64,000 nt of DNA from positions 11,222,001-11,286,000 of the forward strand of contig JAVHKY010000029.1 in assembly GCA_035079385.1 (NCBI GenBank), read 5' to 3'. Position 1 is the first letter of the stretch, and each line of letters opens with the position of its first letter. A program made the position numbers and the translations under genes. Source of the DNA: Aspidiotus rigidus (Eukaryota; Arthropoda; Insecta; Hemiptera; Diaspididae). This document shows, in pieces, positions 22,916-34,545 of the stretch. The notes beneath the pieces are model-generated. The model made no database searches and was not told where the DNA came from. It saw only the letters and a program-made list of their open reading frames with translations.

Positions 22916-23261
22916 GGAGGGCTATAAAGAAGAACAAACTGAAGATTGTTCACCAGAAATAGTATCGGTAGAGCGAAATAATGAATTAAAACACTATGCC
23001 GTAAACGGCCACAAATAAGTAGATCACGTACAAACAGGAATAGTTTGCGATAAGTCGAATTAACGAGAGAGCGAACAAAAAACGTGTTGCCTCGTACTTG
23101 ACGAATGCAGAACTCGAGTGATAATGTTATTCAAAATATCCGTGATCAAACAAGCTAAGAACTCCAGCCCAAATAAATAGATATTCACCACAGCAAATAT
23201 GCCCAAAACCCTAAACGCATCAAAAAAAAAAAAAAAAAAAAAGGATTAGCATCCAAAAAAC

Positions 23262-23590
23262 TCACGGGATCTTTAACAGAGTTGAACGAGGGGCGGCAAG
23301 GAGAACCTGTTTTATAGAACACGTGGGATCTAAAAAATGTATGACGTCATTAGATTGTGACGTCACAATCCTGACCTATGACGTCATCAAATTGTGATGT
23401 CACAGGCTTGGTCTTTAGAAATACATGTATAATAGGAGGACTTCATAAAGTTTCGACCTCCAAGCTGTATGGGGACAATGAAAAATTTTCGAACTTCGAG
23501 CTATATAATATGATAGGAGATCGATCTCTAAACGACCTTGAGGTTGCCGGTCGACCAGACGGCAGACGGTGGACATTTTATCTGAAAAAC
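23262..23590. mobile_element. Foldback-family member
   Basis: It starts ACAGAGTTGAACGAGG and GAGAACCTGTTTTATAG, followed by repeated TGACGTCA/TGATGTCACA blocks. Then come diverged forward units (GAGCTATATAATATGATAGG) and a GCCGGTCGACCAGACGGC block. The left portion is the reverse complement of 840-990. Confidence 0.6.
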
Positions 23591-23815
23591 CCAGTGATGC
23601 GCAGCCAATCAGGGTTGACTTAAACTTCAGCTTTTGGCTGACAACTAATTCCAATAAATTCGTTAGCTGGATTTTAGCTTTTTCAAAATGGGTCAAAATA
23701 ATGGCTTAAAACCTAAACTCAATTATAATAGCTTAATTTTACCTGTAACCTATCAATGTTTATTAACGGCTGGCTATTGGCTGAAAAACTGACATCTCAG
23801 GATTCAGTGGCTGTT

Positions 23816-24294
23816 TTTTTTTTTTTTTTTTTATTTTATTTGTGCTATTTGACTACTCTATGGGTCATCAGCTCGCGAAAAGGTATTGTAGGTTCTTAGA
23901 GAAGCGGAAAGTAGTAGGTAGAGCGTAAGTGTTGGAAAGAGTTAGTAACTGTTTCTGCGTTGTTGCATAAGGCGGATGATGAGGAAGACGAGACGTTGAA
24001 AGATTGTTGTTGGTTTTGTAGGGCTGGACATGAGAATAGGTGTTGTACTGCTAGGTTATCCACTTGACAGTAGTTGCAAGATGGAGGGAAGAGATTTAGT
24101 AGGAGGTGAGAACTGTGGCCAATCCTGAGTCGGCAGAGAATTATTTCTTCATGACGGGAATTTCTGTTTGAGGAGGACCGAGAGGTGGTGAGGTTTTTAT
24201 AGATCGGAGTTTGGTGGTCGGTAGGAGAGTCCAAAGATGATGCCAGGCATTCAGAATTAGGGAACGGTAATAGTTTTTTTGGCTTGTATATATA
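23816..24294 (-). mobile_element. RNase H-LINE, 3' end copy with poly(A)
   Basis: The plus-strand T-run at 23813-23832 is the tail. The protein end is readable on the minus strand: ILCRLRIGHSSHLLLNLFPP, then CNYCQVDNLAVQHLFSC, a CxxC...HxxxxC zinc motif that ends the proteins of RNase H-bearing LINEs. The 3' UTR (TTCGCGAGCTGATGACCCAT) is shared with the copies at 27.5, 39.1 and 43 kb. The Tigger element interrupts it at TA 24295-24296. Confidence 0.8.
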
Positions 24295-24561
24295 TACAGT
24301 AAAACCTCGATAAGTGATTTTTCAAGGGAAGGCCTGTAAATGTTCATTTAACGAGTTTTTCAGGAAACTTTTCACTTAGAGAGGACGCGAGAAAAAATGG
24401 TCACTTAACGAGTCGCTAACTGAAAAAAAAAATTAGCTTCAAACAGCTGATTTTACCCCCTAAAAGTCGTCTATTTTCTCTCACTGTTCGAAGTTTGACT
24501 CCACAAGTGAAATGTTTTATCGAAAAACTCTATTGTACAGTAAAGGATAAGGCGGGTGAAC

Positions 24562-24784
24562 TAGGGTACTATAGAGGGGGGTATGGCAATACGCCATTTT
24601 AGCAGCAAAAAGAAGGCTCTCAAACACGAACGCGTTCGCGCAGTGTCGCGGAATATTCGGCAGAGCCGGGCAACATCGATCACGTTCGTTTTCTCGCGAT
24701 GCTGTGCGATACGCATTCGTACGTTAGACACTTCTTTTTGCTGCTAAAATGGCGTATTGCCATACCCCCCTCTATAGTACCCTA
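24562..24784. mobile_element. 223-bp MITE with 54-bp perfect terminal inverted repeats
   Basis: The ends begin TAGGGTACTATAGAGG and are identical for 54 bp; the interior also pairs loosely. GGTGAAC flanks both sides (24555-24561 and 24785-24791), a 7-bp candidate target duplication. It sits in the Tigger 5' UTR, so it is younger than that copy. The perfect arms suggest recent activity. Confidence 0.9.
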
Positions 24785-24894
24785 GGTGAACCTGTAACAA
24801 CTTGATTTACTGCGACTAACTGACGAGTGGGCGATCGTGCTTTCTTTACATTTTCGTATCAAACGAACAGTGAATTCATGAATGACTTAACGCT

Positions 24895-26398
24895 ATGGCG
24901 GATAAGAAGTTGACGTCTTTATCGATCAGTAATAAGATTAAAGTGCTTGAAGAACTCGAAACAAATTCGAGAAGTGATGTAGGTAAGAAGTTCAAGATTA
25001 GCCAATCGACCATAACTCGTATTCTTCGACAGAAAGACGAACTCCTCGCAGGTGATAAAAATTCTTCTCGAAAACGACGCAGAGAAGCAGAACATCCAGA
25101 ATTGGAGGATTGTCTGGTGAAATGGATGAAGAAAACGCGAGAGGATAATGTTCCCATTTCTGGTCCAATGCTTCAACGTCAAGGTAAGAAGTTTGCCGAC
25201 ATGTTAAAAATTCCTGCAAGTTCGTTCAGCGGTAGTAATGGATGGCTTGGAAAATTCAAGCAGAGGCATGACATAGTTTTTCGACAAATAAGCGGTGAAG
25301 GCAAAGCTGTAGATGGAGAAGTATGCCGAGAGTGGAAAGAAACTTTGCGGTCCATTATCGAAGGTCATCAGCCCCGTGATGTGTTCAACGCGGATGAGAC
25401 GGGACTCTTCTATCAGTGCCTACCGAATAAAACCATGTGCTTCAAGGGAGAAACATGCCAAGGGGGGAAACACAGCAAAGAACGCGTCACGTTATTACTC
25501 GGTGCTAATATGGACGGATCTGAGAAGTTACCTCCTCTGATGATAGGAAAATCCCAAAAACCTCGGTGTTTTGCCAAGGTGAAAACGTTTCCCATGGAAT
25601 ATTTGGCGAATAAAAAAGCATGGATGACGTCGAACCTATTTAAACAGTAGCTTTTGAAGCTGGACTCTAAATGAAGTTTCAAAAACGACACGTACTGCTC
25701 TTCATTGACAATTGCTCGGCCCACTCACCCCTACCACAGCTGAAGAATGTCAACGTTCAATTTCTTCCACCGAACACGACCAGTCATCTACAACCACTTG
25801 ACCAGGGCATAATTCGAAATTTCAAGAGTTTCTACATTGAAGTTATCGATCACATTTTGGAAGCCATCGAGCAGTCAACAGATAGGAAAATTAATGTCTT
25901 ACAGGCAATGAGAATGGCTCGTATGGCATGGAGCAATGTCACGCAGTCTACAATCGCGAACTGTTTTAGGAGGTGCGGATTTTCGTTTGAAACTGAAGCT
26001 GTGATGCCTGCCACTGAAGTGACCGAGGAACCACCTAATTGGCGAAAGTTGACAGAACTTCTTCCTGGTGAAACGAACGCTTCGTTGACTTTTCAAGATT
26101 TCGTGTGCTTTGATGATGCCGTTCACGTATGCGGTCAAGTCAGTGATGAAGACATTGTAGCTGAAGTCACAGAACCACATGAAAGTGCTGATGAAAGTGA
26201 GGGAGGCGAGGATGATGGCTCCCCGCCTGAAAATATTATACGACGAGATGCACAGTCTCTTCTTCTTACTTTACAAAAATTTTTAGAAAGTAAAGAGGGT
26301 GTGCCCGATTCATTTTTTTCTACCCTTGTAGATCTCCAGAAATTTGTAAAAAATAGTACTGAACATACGCAATCGAAAATAACGGACTTTTTCGCGAA
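24895..26398 (+). pseudogene. Tigger transposase (CENP-B HTH plus DDE), disabled
   Basis: The first ORF (24895-25650) has a CENP-B N-terminal HTH (SNKIKVLEELE, FKISQSTITRILRQK), a second HTH (CLVKWMKKTREDNVPISGPM, NGWLGKFKQRH) and the first catalytic Asp in FNADETGLFYQC. The second (from 25671) has IDNCSAH and LQPLDQGIIRNFKSF, the other two acidic positions. The junction at 25645-25671 holds two lesions: a TAG where Trp is expected and a one-base deletion about 20 nt later. The C-terminal ITDFF motif at ~26390 marks the natural end; the ORF runs on only because the stop was replaced by a TG microsatellite. Confidence 0.9.
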
Positions 26399-26438
<40 letters not shown>

Positions 26439-26480
26439 AGGCCTATGTGTGTAATTTTTTTTTTTTTTTTTTTATTATTA
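26398..26480. repeat. (TA)n(TG)n microsatellite and T-run
   Basis: The alternating TATATA then TGTGTG tract and a T19 run follow the Tigger gene directly. Confidence 0.9.
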
Positions 26481-26580
26481 TTATTTAGTTAGAATTATTG
26501 TAATTATTATTACTGTTAAAGTATATTGGTCCACGGACTGTTGTCGGCACCACCTCAAAAAATGAAACAATTTAAAATAA

Positions 26581-27545
26581 AATAAAATGAAATAAAAATA
26601 AAAATGGTCAAAATTCTGCGGAGTGCAGGGAAGCGACTTTTAGTTTTTTCTTTCATTTTCCGCCATAATACTAAAAATGGTTGTTAACATTACGCACGAT
26701 TTCGTCAAATACAAAAATCCAAGTAATATATTAAATAAATATTTGGAAGTGATCAATTTACACAACCCTACACCTCTGAGGGCTATCGATCTTTTGTACT
26801 AACGACTCTGCAATATTTCTTCAGGTTAAGTAAATTATAATTATCTCATCTCCCTTCATCTTTTATTGTTCAAAGTTACAGCACAACTTGGCAGGGCCTG
26901 GTCAAGTCATTCTTTTACCGCAACTTTTGATTTTAGGATTACTCTTGAAAAATAGTTACAAAAATCCGTAGGTAACAAGACCTTCAGGTTACTCTTAAAT
27001 TTTGCAACAATGACTTCAATATAGTAGGTCTGGCCTAACGTACAGTATACTAGATTTTCTCCTTATTACTTAAGAGTATACTGGGCTATATACTAGGCCT
27101 GACATAGATACAATAATACTAGAGACTTTATGTAAGTTACTGTATGTCAGGCTAAGTAGGTCGTCTTACCCCTATACTGAGCTTCTCTATACTAGAACGA
27201 ACATCAACATCTTAGATTATTTATTCGACGAAAATTATTAATAGAATTAATCAATCTCTTATTCTTCCAATAATAATACCTGGGTATCGTTTAAAAAAAT
27301 TATTTTTAATGCATGAATAGTTACTACTTATTCCATAATAAGAATTATTATCATTAAAATGATTATTAATTAGTTCTAAATATTTTTAATTGAATTAAAC
27401 AAATTTTCCTTCTCAAATTATTAGACATTTAAATAATTTTATAAATGAATTTTCAATACTTCAATTGAAATATTAAAATATTCAATTAAATTTTTCTATT
27501 GTAATTATTAAATTATTCAATATAATACTCTTGATTCAAATAATT
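26581..27545. other. AT-rich intergenic, no supported gene
   Basis: It contains a short dispersed inverted motif (GGCCTGACATAG near 27105 and ATGTCAGGC near 27145) and long A/T-only stretches. Nothing coding. Confidence 0.45.
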
Positions 27546-27546
27546 T

Positions 27547-27655
27547 ATTATTATTTTTTTTTATTAATTTTATTTGTGAACCTCTATGGGTGATCAGCTC
27601 GCGAAAAAGTATTGTAGGATGTTAGAGAAGAGAAAAGTAGTAGATTGAGCGTTAA
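27547..27655 (-). mobile_element. RNase H-LINE, ~100-bp 3' tail
   Basis: TCTATGGGTGATCAGCTCGC and the following TAGAGAAG..AAAGTAGTAG match the 3' UTR of the copy at 23.85 kb, preceded by a T-rich tail. It is a severely 5'-truncated insertion. Confidence 0.8.
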
Positions 27656-27841
27656 ATATTATATAATAATTACTTTGTTATTTCCTTTTTCAATATTATT
27701 GTTGTAAAATAATATTTTTTGGAACGTGATTCTTTAAATCCTCACAATGTACTGTGGCTATACACACATTTCATAATGAACTGTACAATTTTTGATCTTC
27801 ACAATTTAAGGAAAAAAAAAAAAAAAAAAAAGAAAAAACCT

Positions 27842-27888
27842 AAAAACTATCGACGTTTTGACATAGTGTCGAAGCGTCGATAGTTTTC
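27842..27888. repeat. Perfect hairpin between an A-run and a T-run
   Basis: AAAACTATCGACG pairs with CGTCGATAGTTTT, with a nested TGACA/TGTCG and a TAG loop. The A-run before it (27808-27836) and the T-run after it extend the pairing, so about 110 bp can fold. Confidence 0.7.
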
Positions 27889-28527
27889 AGTGCTTTTTGT
27901 TTTTTTTTTTTTCTTCTTCTTGAATCGTAATAATAAAAGCCATTTTATAATTTTTATTAGTATTTATCACGGAAAAAATATTTATCTTTAATTTTGATGT
28001 TGTTTGCTTTTTTGTTTTGCAGAGTCACATTCTTTAAACACAGAAATTCTCGAATTGAGTATTTTGAAAACCAGTTCAAGTTTCTGAGCAGCAACAAATT
28101 TAAATGTACATTATTATTAAATATTGTTTCACCCCTAAGAAAATAAATACATAAAAAAAAATAGATGAAATAATTCTGTTGATAAGAAGAGGGAACCCCT
28201 TATCTTCATTTCCAAATGCATCAAGTTGAAGGTTACTTCATCTTCAAATCTAGCACCTACAACTTTTTTTGTTTCATTTTCAAATTCATTAAATTTAAGA
28301 CTACCTCTTGCTTCAGAATAATCACCACAAATTATAGGAAAGTTTTGGTTACATAGATACGCAACGACTCACAAAATACTATCACAGACAATCACAAGTA
28401 TAATCGAATAAACATTTTGAGAATCACCGAATCCGGTCGCTGTACACTTGATTTATTATCGCAAATCATTACTGGTTTTTTCATGATTGTTTTAATTCTG
28501 ATACTCTACTTTTTAACCTTCTTCGTA
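27889..28527. other. No supported gene
   Basis: AT-rich. Short ORFs are present but have no domain, splice or signal support. Confidence 0.4.
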
Positions 28528-28615
28528 ATTTTTTTTTTTTTTTTTTTTTTTTTAATGAGCATTTTAGCTGCACATAAGGGCTATTTGCTCGGCGTAATTT
28601 AGATTATAAACTTAA
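28528..28615 (-). mobile_element. LINE 3' tail, second subfamily
   Basis: A T28 run is followed by GAGCATTTTAGCTGCACATA and GGGCTATTTGCTCGGCGT. The same 3' end, with coding sequence attached, is at 44.97-45.45 kb. This is a short 5'-truncated copy. Confidence 0.7.
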
Positions 28616-29598
28616 ATTTAAGTGACGGTAAGTATATTGTAAGTTTATGTTGAAATTTATTCAATTTTGATGATTTTAAATTTTTGATTTCGTTGTTCCT
28701 TTTACGAAGTTTCTTAGTTTAATTATTTCGGACCAAAATTTAATTTTATAGTTTTACTCATTTTTATTTATTTATTTTTACTGTTTTATTAATCTTCATA
28801 ATTATTTCGCATTATGATTTTATCACTAGGTGACATTGATGTATTTTAACATTTTACCTTCTATTATTCTCTTTAAAGGTATTCATGTTAACAAGGATCT
28901 ACAATACGTGTTTTCTTTAGTAGAATTTTGACACCAAATAAAGCAAGACGCAAAGCACAAAGTGAGTTTTTTAACTAATTTTAAATATTACCGATATAAA
29001 ATTCTCCTTAAATATTTCCATATGAACCTGGTTTAGGGTACTTGAAATTCTTCCTGACGGTATTAGCGCTGTCCAAATCAATACCTATGGATAGTAAAGT
29101 TTCGTATATATTGAAGTTAATTCCATTTCAATTAATGCGAAATTAGGTATTCTTAGGTATCATGTCTGAATTTATCGCAACCTTGATATCGTTAATTTTA
29201 CTGGACTGTATTAAATTTACATTGACGTGCGATTTTAGATTAGAAAAAAAAAAAAAAAACAGTCTCATGATGGTCTCCATTACTTCCCCTATTTTCAATT
29301 TCGTTGGCAATATTATTTTTAATCTTGCTGCACTCAGCTATACATCGTACTAATCTTTAATCTGTTTCCTCTCTTTGTTGAGAACTAATATAAATATTGC
29401 ACTCGGAAGCTAGAAATACAATATATTGGATAATAATTATAATAAGTATCTTATATAAGATTATAAAAATAATTTTTTTTTTTTCTTTCTTTTGAAATGA
29501 GACTTTTAAAAACGAAATAATGAAATTGAACCACATTAGCTAAATCATAATAATAAGATGAGTAAAATAATAACAAATTTTATCAGAAATAAAAAGAT
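28616..29598. other. AT-rich intergenic, no supported gene
   Basis: No domain-bearing ORF on either strand. Confidence 0.4.
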
Positions 29599-30713
29599 AG
29601 TGTAGGCAAATTAGAGCAATATTGTCAAAAAAATATATATACTCGTATATTTCGCTGGAGCAAAAGTTTCTTTGCTGAAAATTGTTCAGGATGTGGACCG
29701 GAACAACATACTAAAAATCCCGTGTTTTCCCTCTGGAGCTTCTTTTTTTTATAGGTGTTCAAACCGTCCAAAAATTAGTTTTTCGCCTATATCCCGCGGG
29801 AGTGAAATTTTATTGAAAAATGTTTGAAACAAAAGTTGTTCCTCGTTGAATTTCTTACCATATAACGTATTCAACTATACCAATTAGTACCTTTGCAAAG
29901 GCCGTTCAAATAAGTTCCAAAATTAGTTTTCCTATATATCTCACAAAATTGAAATTTTATTAAAAAACGTTTCCAACAAAAGTTGTTCCTCGTTAAATTT
30001 CCCACCAAATAACGAATTCAACTTCCAGCCTGGGTCAATTAGTGCTCCTGCAAAAGCTGTTCAAAAGGGGCTCGAAATCAGTTTTTCCCAAAATTGAAAT
30101 TTTATGAAAAAATTTTTCAAATAAAAGTTGTTTCTCATTGAATTTCTTATCAAATAACGTATTCAGCTTTCATCCTAGACCAATTAGTACCTTTGCAAAG
30201 GCAGTTCAAAAGAGTTCCAAAATTAGTTTTCCTATATATCTCACAAAATTTAAATTTTATTAAAAAACGTTTCCAACAAAAGTTGTTTCTCGTTAAATTT
30301 GCTATAAAATGAGCTACTCATCCTTCAGGAGGTTCTTTTTAATAGGAGTTTAAGCCCCCAAGATTTAGTCTTTTGCTTATATATTGTCTAATTGAAATTT
30401 TATTGAAAAATGTTTCAAACAAAAGTTGTTCCTGTACATAATAATTGGTATAGGATGAAAGTTGAATACCTTATTTGGTAGGAAATTCAACGAGAAACAA
30501 CTTTTGTTTCAAACGCAGTCTTCAATAAAATTTCACTTTCGCGCGATATAGGCGAAAAACCAATTTTTGCGGGGTTTGAACCCCCATAAAAAAAAGAAGG
30601 TCTAGGGGAAAAAGCGGTATTTTTAGTATACTGTCCAGGACCATTTTGAACCATTTTCAGCAAAGAAACGTTTGCTCCAGCGAAATGTTTTTTTTTTCTT
30701 ATTTGCCTACACT
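29599..30713. mobile_element. 1.1-kb foldback-type element with ~146-bp internal repeats
   Basis: The outer ends are AGTGTAGGCAAAT and ATTTGCCTACACT. Inside, CGCTGGAGCAAA..TTCTTTGCTGAAAAT on the left matches the reverse complement at 30655-30690. Between them, an AAAAGTTGTTCCTCGTT-type motif recurs near 29831, 29977, 30123, 30277 and 30421 (steps of 144-154 bp), and once inverted near 30500. No coding capacity. It ends 28 bp from the stop codon of the phosphoglycerate-mutase homologue, so it probably lies in that gene's 3' flank. Confidence 0.75.
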
Positions 30714-30741
30714 GAGACTCGTCGAAGGATAACAAGACTCA

Positions 30742-32160
30742 TCAAAAGCCTTGAGATGAAGTATCACTTCTCGGTAGAGGTAATCCAACTGGTATCAATT
30801 GTCGACATATGAGCGCATTGAAATGTTCATCGAACTCGTAGATATACGGCTGTGCGTCTGCTAACTTGAATCTTAATAATGTTTCGTCTTTGGAACCTAC
30901 AAAGAAATCATGATATCTTTTGAATACTGCTAATGCAAGCTCCCCAAAAAATTCAGTGACTCACCTTCCAAATAATACGCGAGTGTTCGTAAAATAGGCT
31001 TATGAGAAACAATTATAACTCGCTTATTTTCTACGATCTGCGGTTTAATAACTGTTTCCCAGTAAGGAATCGTTCTTTGAAGTGCTTGCTCGAGAGATTC
31101 TGATGTTGGAAAGTTGACGAATCCATAATTCCCAATGTAGCGTCGGTCACTCGTGATGGCCTGGTATTGAGGATGTGTCTCTGGCATTGGTGGCGGACCG
31201 GTTTTGTACGAATGCATCCAGTAGTCTATCTGAAAGTTATAGAAAGAAAAAAAAAGAATCGTCTGAAGTAATTACAACCATATCATTTGCAAGCGTCTAC
31301 GACGTAATGTATAGTAATGATCTCGTAGAGAAGGGCCATTTATGATCTCTGCTTACAACGCACCTGTTCTTTTGTGAAGTCTTTCCTCATGGTAGTAAGC
31401 TTCATACCACTAAGAGATCCGGAGTGACGTATGTTGAGGCGCCAGGATTGGATTTTTTCGATCGAAGATAGGTCCATTTCTTTGAGCACTAGTTCTAGCG
31501 TTCGTGACGCCGTCGTTATGAGGGACGAGTGGCCGACGTCAAATTTGTATCCTAGTTTCTTCAAATTAGCTCCTACATGTCTGGCTTGTTTTTCTCCTTC
31601 AAAATGGCATTAGACGTGAAAGTTCGTTGAATAACAAAAGTTTAATAATACAATTTCTACTTGTCCTGCGCTGATCTATTTTCAAAACTTTCCTATGACA
31701 TGTGTGTCCGTGACCTCGATCTTTACCCTCATGACAGAAGAAAGGACGAATAGTAAAACCACGATCGTATTATCGTTTAATGTGTACACGATATGGAATA
31801 GTATTTTTGGTGGTTTGTCTTTCACTTTCTTATAGATCCAATAAGTAAGTCTAATTATAATTCAGTCGATGAATCAGAGTCAAGAACAAGGAGATAAAGA
31901 TGGTGGAATTTTATATGTTATAGTCTATAGGCCTAAGTTAAATTACCTTTGCGAACCCTTGTACGTTTCTATAATAAATACTAGGTAAGTATTTTATTCG
32001 TAAAAGTAAATTAATACTCTGATTCTGACGATACATTTAGCTTACCTTCAGCTGTCAAGTCAACGTTGAACCATCCCGAAACCACCCCTAGTTCGTTCGT
32101 TTGACTTTCTCCGTGTAGCATCATTATGACTCTGTATTTCGCGCGTTCATGAATGCTTGG
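30742..32160 (-). CDS. Phosphoglycerate-mutase family homologue with altered active site
   Basis: Histidine-phosphatase-superfamily protein, closest to dPGAM of glycolysis. Exons: from ~32220 or lower to 32046, then 31596-31364, 31229-30965 and 30896-30742 (stop TGA). Every junction is GT-AG and phases agree. Landmarks are KYRVIMMLHGESQTNE, SGWFNVDLTAEG, ASRTLELVL, WRLNIRHSGSLSG, PPPMPETHPQY, SDRRY, PYWETVIKPQI and VIIVSHKPILRTLAYYLEG. Both catalytic histidines are kept (LHGES and SHKP). However, Arg of RHGES is Leu, the general acid/base Glu of RLNERHYG is Ile, and the Arg of KRAIRT is Thr. Mutase activity is therefore doubtful. No in-frame ATG precedes the first beta strand, so a start exon is missing upstream, where a LINE begins near 32310. 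Confidence 0.85.
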
Positions 32161-32309
32161 AATCAAAGTATAAATACCTATTAAACTTTCTTTCGAGGGA
32201 ATACATTGTACTACATACGAGAAAATCTGCGAAGATTTACACTTTTTAGTTTGGGTTTTAATTTTTCACGTCAATTTCAAATTATTTTGAAGAAATTTTC
32301 GCAATCTTT

Positions 32310-34545
32310 ATAAAGTTTTGGAGACTCTTCGCTATTTTTGTAAACCTACTCCGGCCATCATACCCTCCTGTTTACTAATTAGTTACATTGAAAATTCCGG
32401 GATCAAGTCTGCCTATGTTCAAGGCGTTCGAAAGACGTATAATATGTGTAGTTTTCAGAAAATGCGAGAAAGCAAATCCCTCCCTAACCCTTCTGACCAC
32501 CAAAACGCCATTACAGCATTCACCAACTTCATCCTTGATGTAGCTAACCCGTCCATCCTACTTTCTTCTGGCCTCTTCAAAGCTACACAAGTCCCAGGGT
32601 GGTCTAAAGAAATCTCACTGGCTATCAAATTTCGCAAAACAATGCTTCGAATCTATCATTTCTCCAAATCTCAAAATGATTTTATCAAATACAAACAGTC
32701 TCGTGCAAAAGCTAGAGCTCTAATTCATTCGGCCAGAAAACACTCTTTGAGCTCATTTGTCGCGAGTATCATAAGCGCGCTTCCACCTCCTAGATGTGGA
32801 GAAATATAACGCGATTAGCCGGTAAATGCTCGTTTTACTCTGTCCCCCACCTCAAATCCGAACTAGACTCAACTACTGTTATTTCCGAGCTCTTTGCTTT
32901 CCACTTTTCAGCAGTATCTACCGATGCAAACTATCACAACAACTTTCTCAATCTCAAATCCCAAGCGGAAGCTTACCTCTTACTCCTTCACCTTGGACCT
33001 GACCCCCTCCCTTACAATCTCCCTATCTCCCCATTCGAACTCAACACTAACAGTCGAAAGAATCTTTAAGAAGCCGCTCCTGGCACTAACAACATTCACG
33101 TTTTCATGCTCAAAAACCTCCACTCCTACTCCCTTCATTACCTCCATCCTTCTTCAAGGAAACTGGTCAATGTTCTTCTAATTCTAAAACCTACTAAAAA
33201 ATCCCTACCTCCCATCGTCTTATCGCCCCATCGGCTCAATTTCCGTTCTTGGCAAACGTTCTCAAAAAATCCTTAACAAAAGATTATTCTAGTTTTTCGA
33301 ATCCAACGATATCTCATCTCCTTGTCAATACGGCTTCCATAAAGGAGGAAACACTTTACGTGCCATCTGTGACCTGAATCTCCAAATCAAAGAATCATTC
33401 CGTAATAACTCTCCACTTTACACGATATTCTTTGATCTTCAGGAAACGATCCCCCGTGTTTCGCCACACTACATTTCAACTAAATTATTTAAAATAGGCG
33501 TTCGTGGCAATTTACCCCCCCTTCTTCAGTCCTTCCTCCATGATAGATCTATAAAGTCCGAATCCATAACCAGTACTCCTCCCTCCACCACATTTATAAT
33601 GGTATCCCCAGGGAGAGGTTTGGAGTGTTCCTCTCTTCCTAATCGCCATAAATGATCTAATAAACCGAACGCCTTTGTGCAGACGACTTCAGTGTCTGCC
33701 TCGCTTCCACAAATTCCTAAAGAGCAGCTCGTCTTTTCCAATACACCCTCAATAAGGTCTCCTCTTGGGTCTCAGATCGTGAATTTCAATTTTTCAAGCA
33801 AAAAACCGTTCTAGTTATATTCCCTATAAACCACTCACATCTTCCCGCTCCCTCCAACTCATCCCACAGAACTTCCAGATCAGCCACCAATTCTTCACTA
33901 GATTTCTCGGGCTTACCTTCGATTCCAAACACTCGTGGACCCCCACATTAAATTTCTAAAAGCAGGAATAAAAGTTTTGACGGAAGTGGCGTGAAGTTTC
34001 TTATTAAAAAAAATTTTTGTTGTCTGCGGACAAGAATTTGAACCAATTTCAAATATCTATAGCACACTCGCTTTGGTTGCAGTCGCAACAATAATTCGTT
34101 CTCAACTGGACTACGGGTCCCTATCTACAAACAGGCCAATAAATCCTCCCTAAAATACGTAGATACAACTCAATCTACAGCATTACGTTTAGCTCTCGGT
34201 GCCTTACGGACTAGCCCCACGCTCAGCCTATTCCCCCTCTAGAATTCCGCTCATTATCGATTACAGCCAATTTCCTCGCCTCTAAAGCCCAGTTTTCCCA
34301 TCTCTCTACCTACCAACCCTCTCTTCTTCCCCAAAATTTTCTACTCCTCTCATTAGAATCTCATCTTGACCACCATCTCAAATTTTTAGTCCCTTCACCC
34401 TATCTTCTCATCCACCCCTCCATGGACATCCTCATCACCTCTCATTCGCCTCGACCCCTCCAACCTACCAAAATCGGACAATGAACTCTACATAAGGAAA
34501 TTAGATGCCATTGTAGGGCTGCAATGGCAGCTGTCCCGAAAACCT
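32310..34545 (+). mobile_element. RNase H-LINE, decayed RT-region copy
   Basis: Pieces in different plus-strand frames spell a non-LTR reverse transcriptase: VPGWSKEISLAIKFRKTML and KARALIHSARKHSLSSF (pre-RT), then SPCQYGFHKGGNT, IFFDLQE and GVRGNLPPLLQSFLHDRS. Many stops and frame changes. The 5' end lies in or near the 5' end of the PGAM homologue. Confidence 0.8.

Larger units (their letters stand above)
18851..23116 (-). mobile_element. Jockey-like non-LTR retrotransposon, nearly full length
   Basis: Minus-strand order is 5' UTR, ORF1 (22915-21638), ORF2 (21641-18988) and an A-rich tail at 18851-18880 (T-run on the plus strand). AGTGATAA occurs immediately outside both ends (18843-18850 and 23117-23124), a candidate 8-bp target duplication. 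That gives an element of about 4.27 kb, typical for Jockey. ORF2 has one frameshift, so it is no longer autonomous. Confidence 0.75.
24297..26580 (+). mobile_element. Tigger/pogo DNA transposon, 3' TIR lost
   Basis: The 5' terminus CAGTAAAACCTCGATAAGTG follows TA (24295-24296), the Tigger signature. ATTTAACGAG-type subterminal repeats follow. The transposase is broken (separate entry). At the 3' side the gene runs into (TA)n(TG)n and T-rich sequence, and no matching TIR is found, so the right boundary (~26580) is uncertain. Confidence 0.75.
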
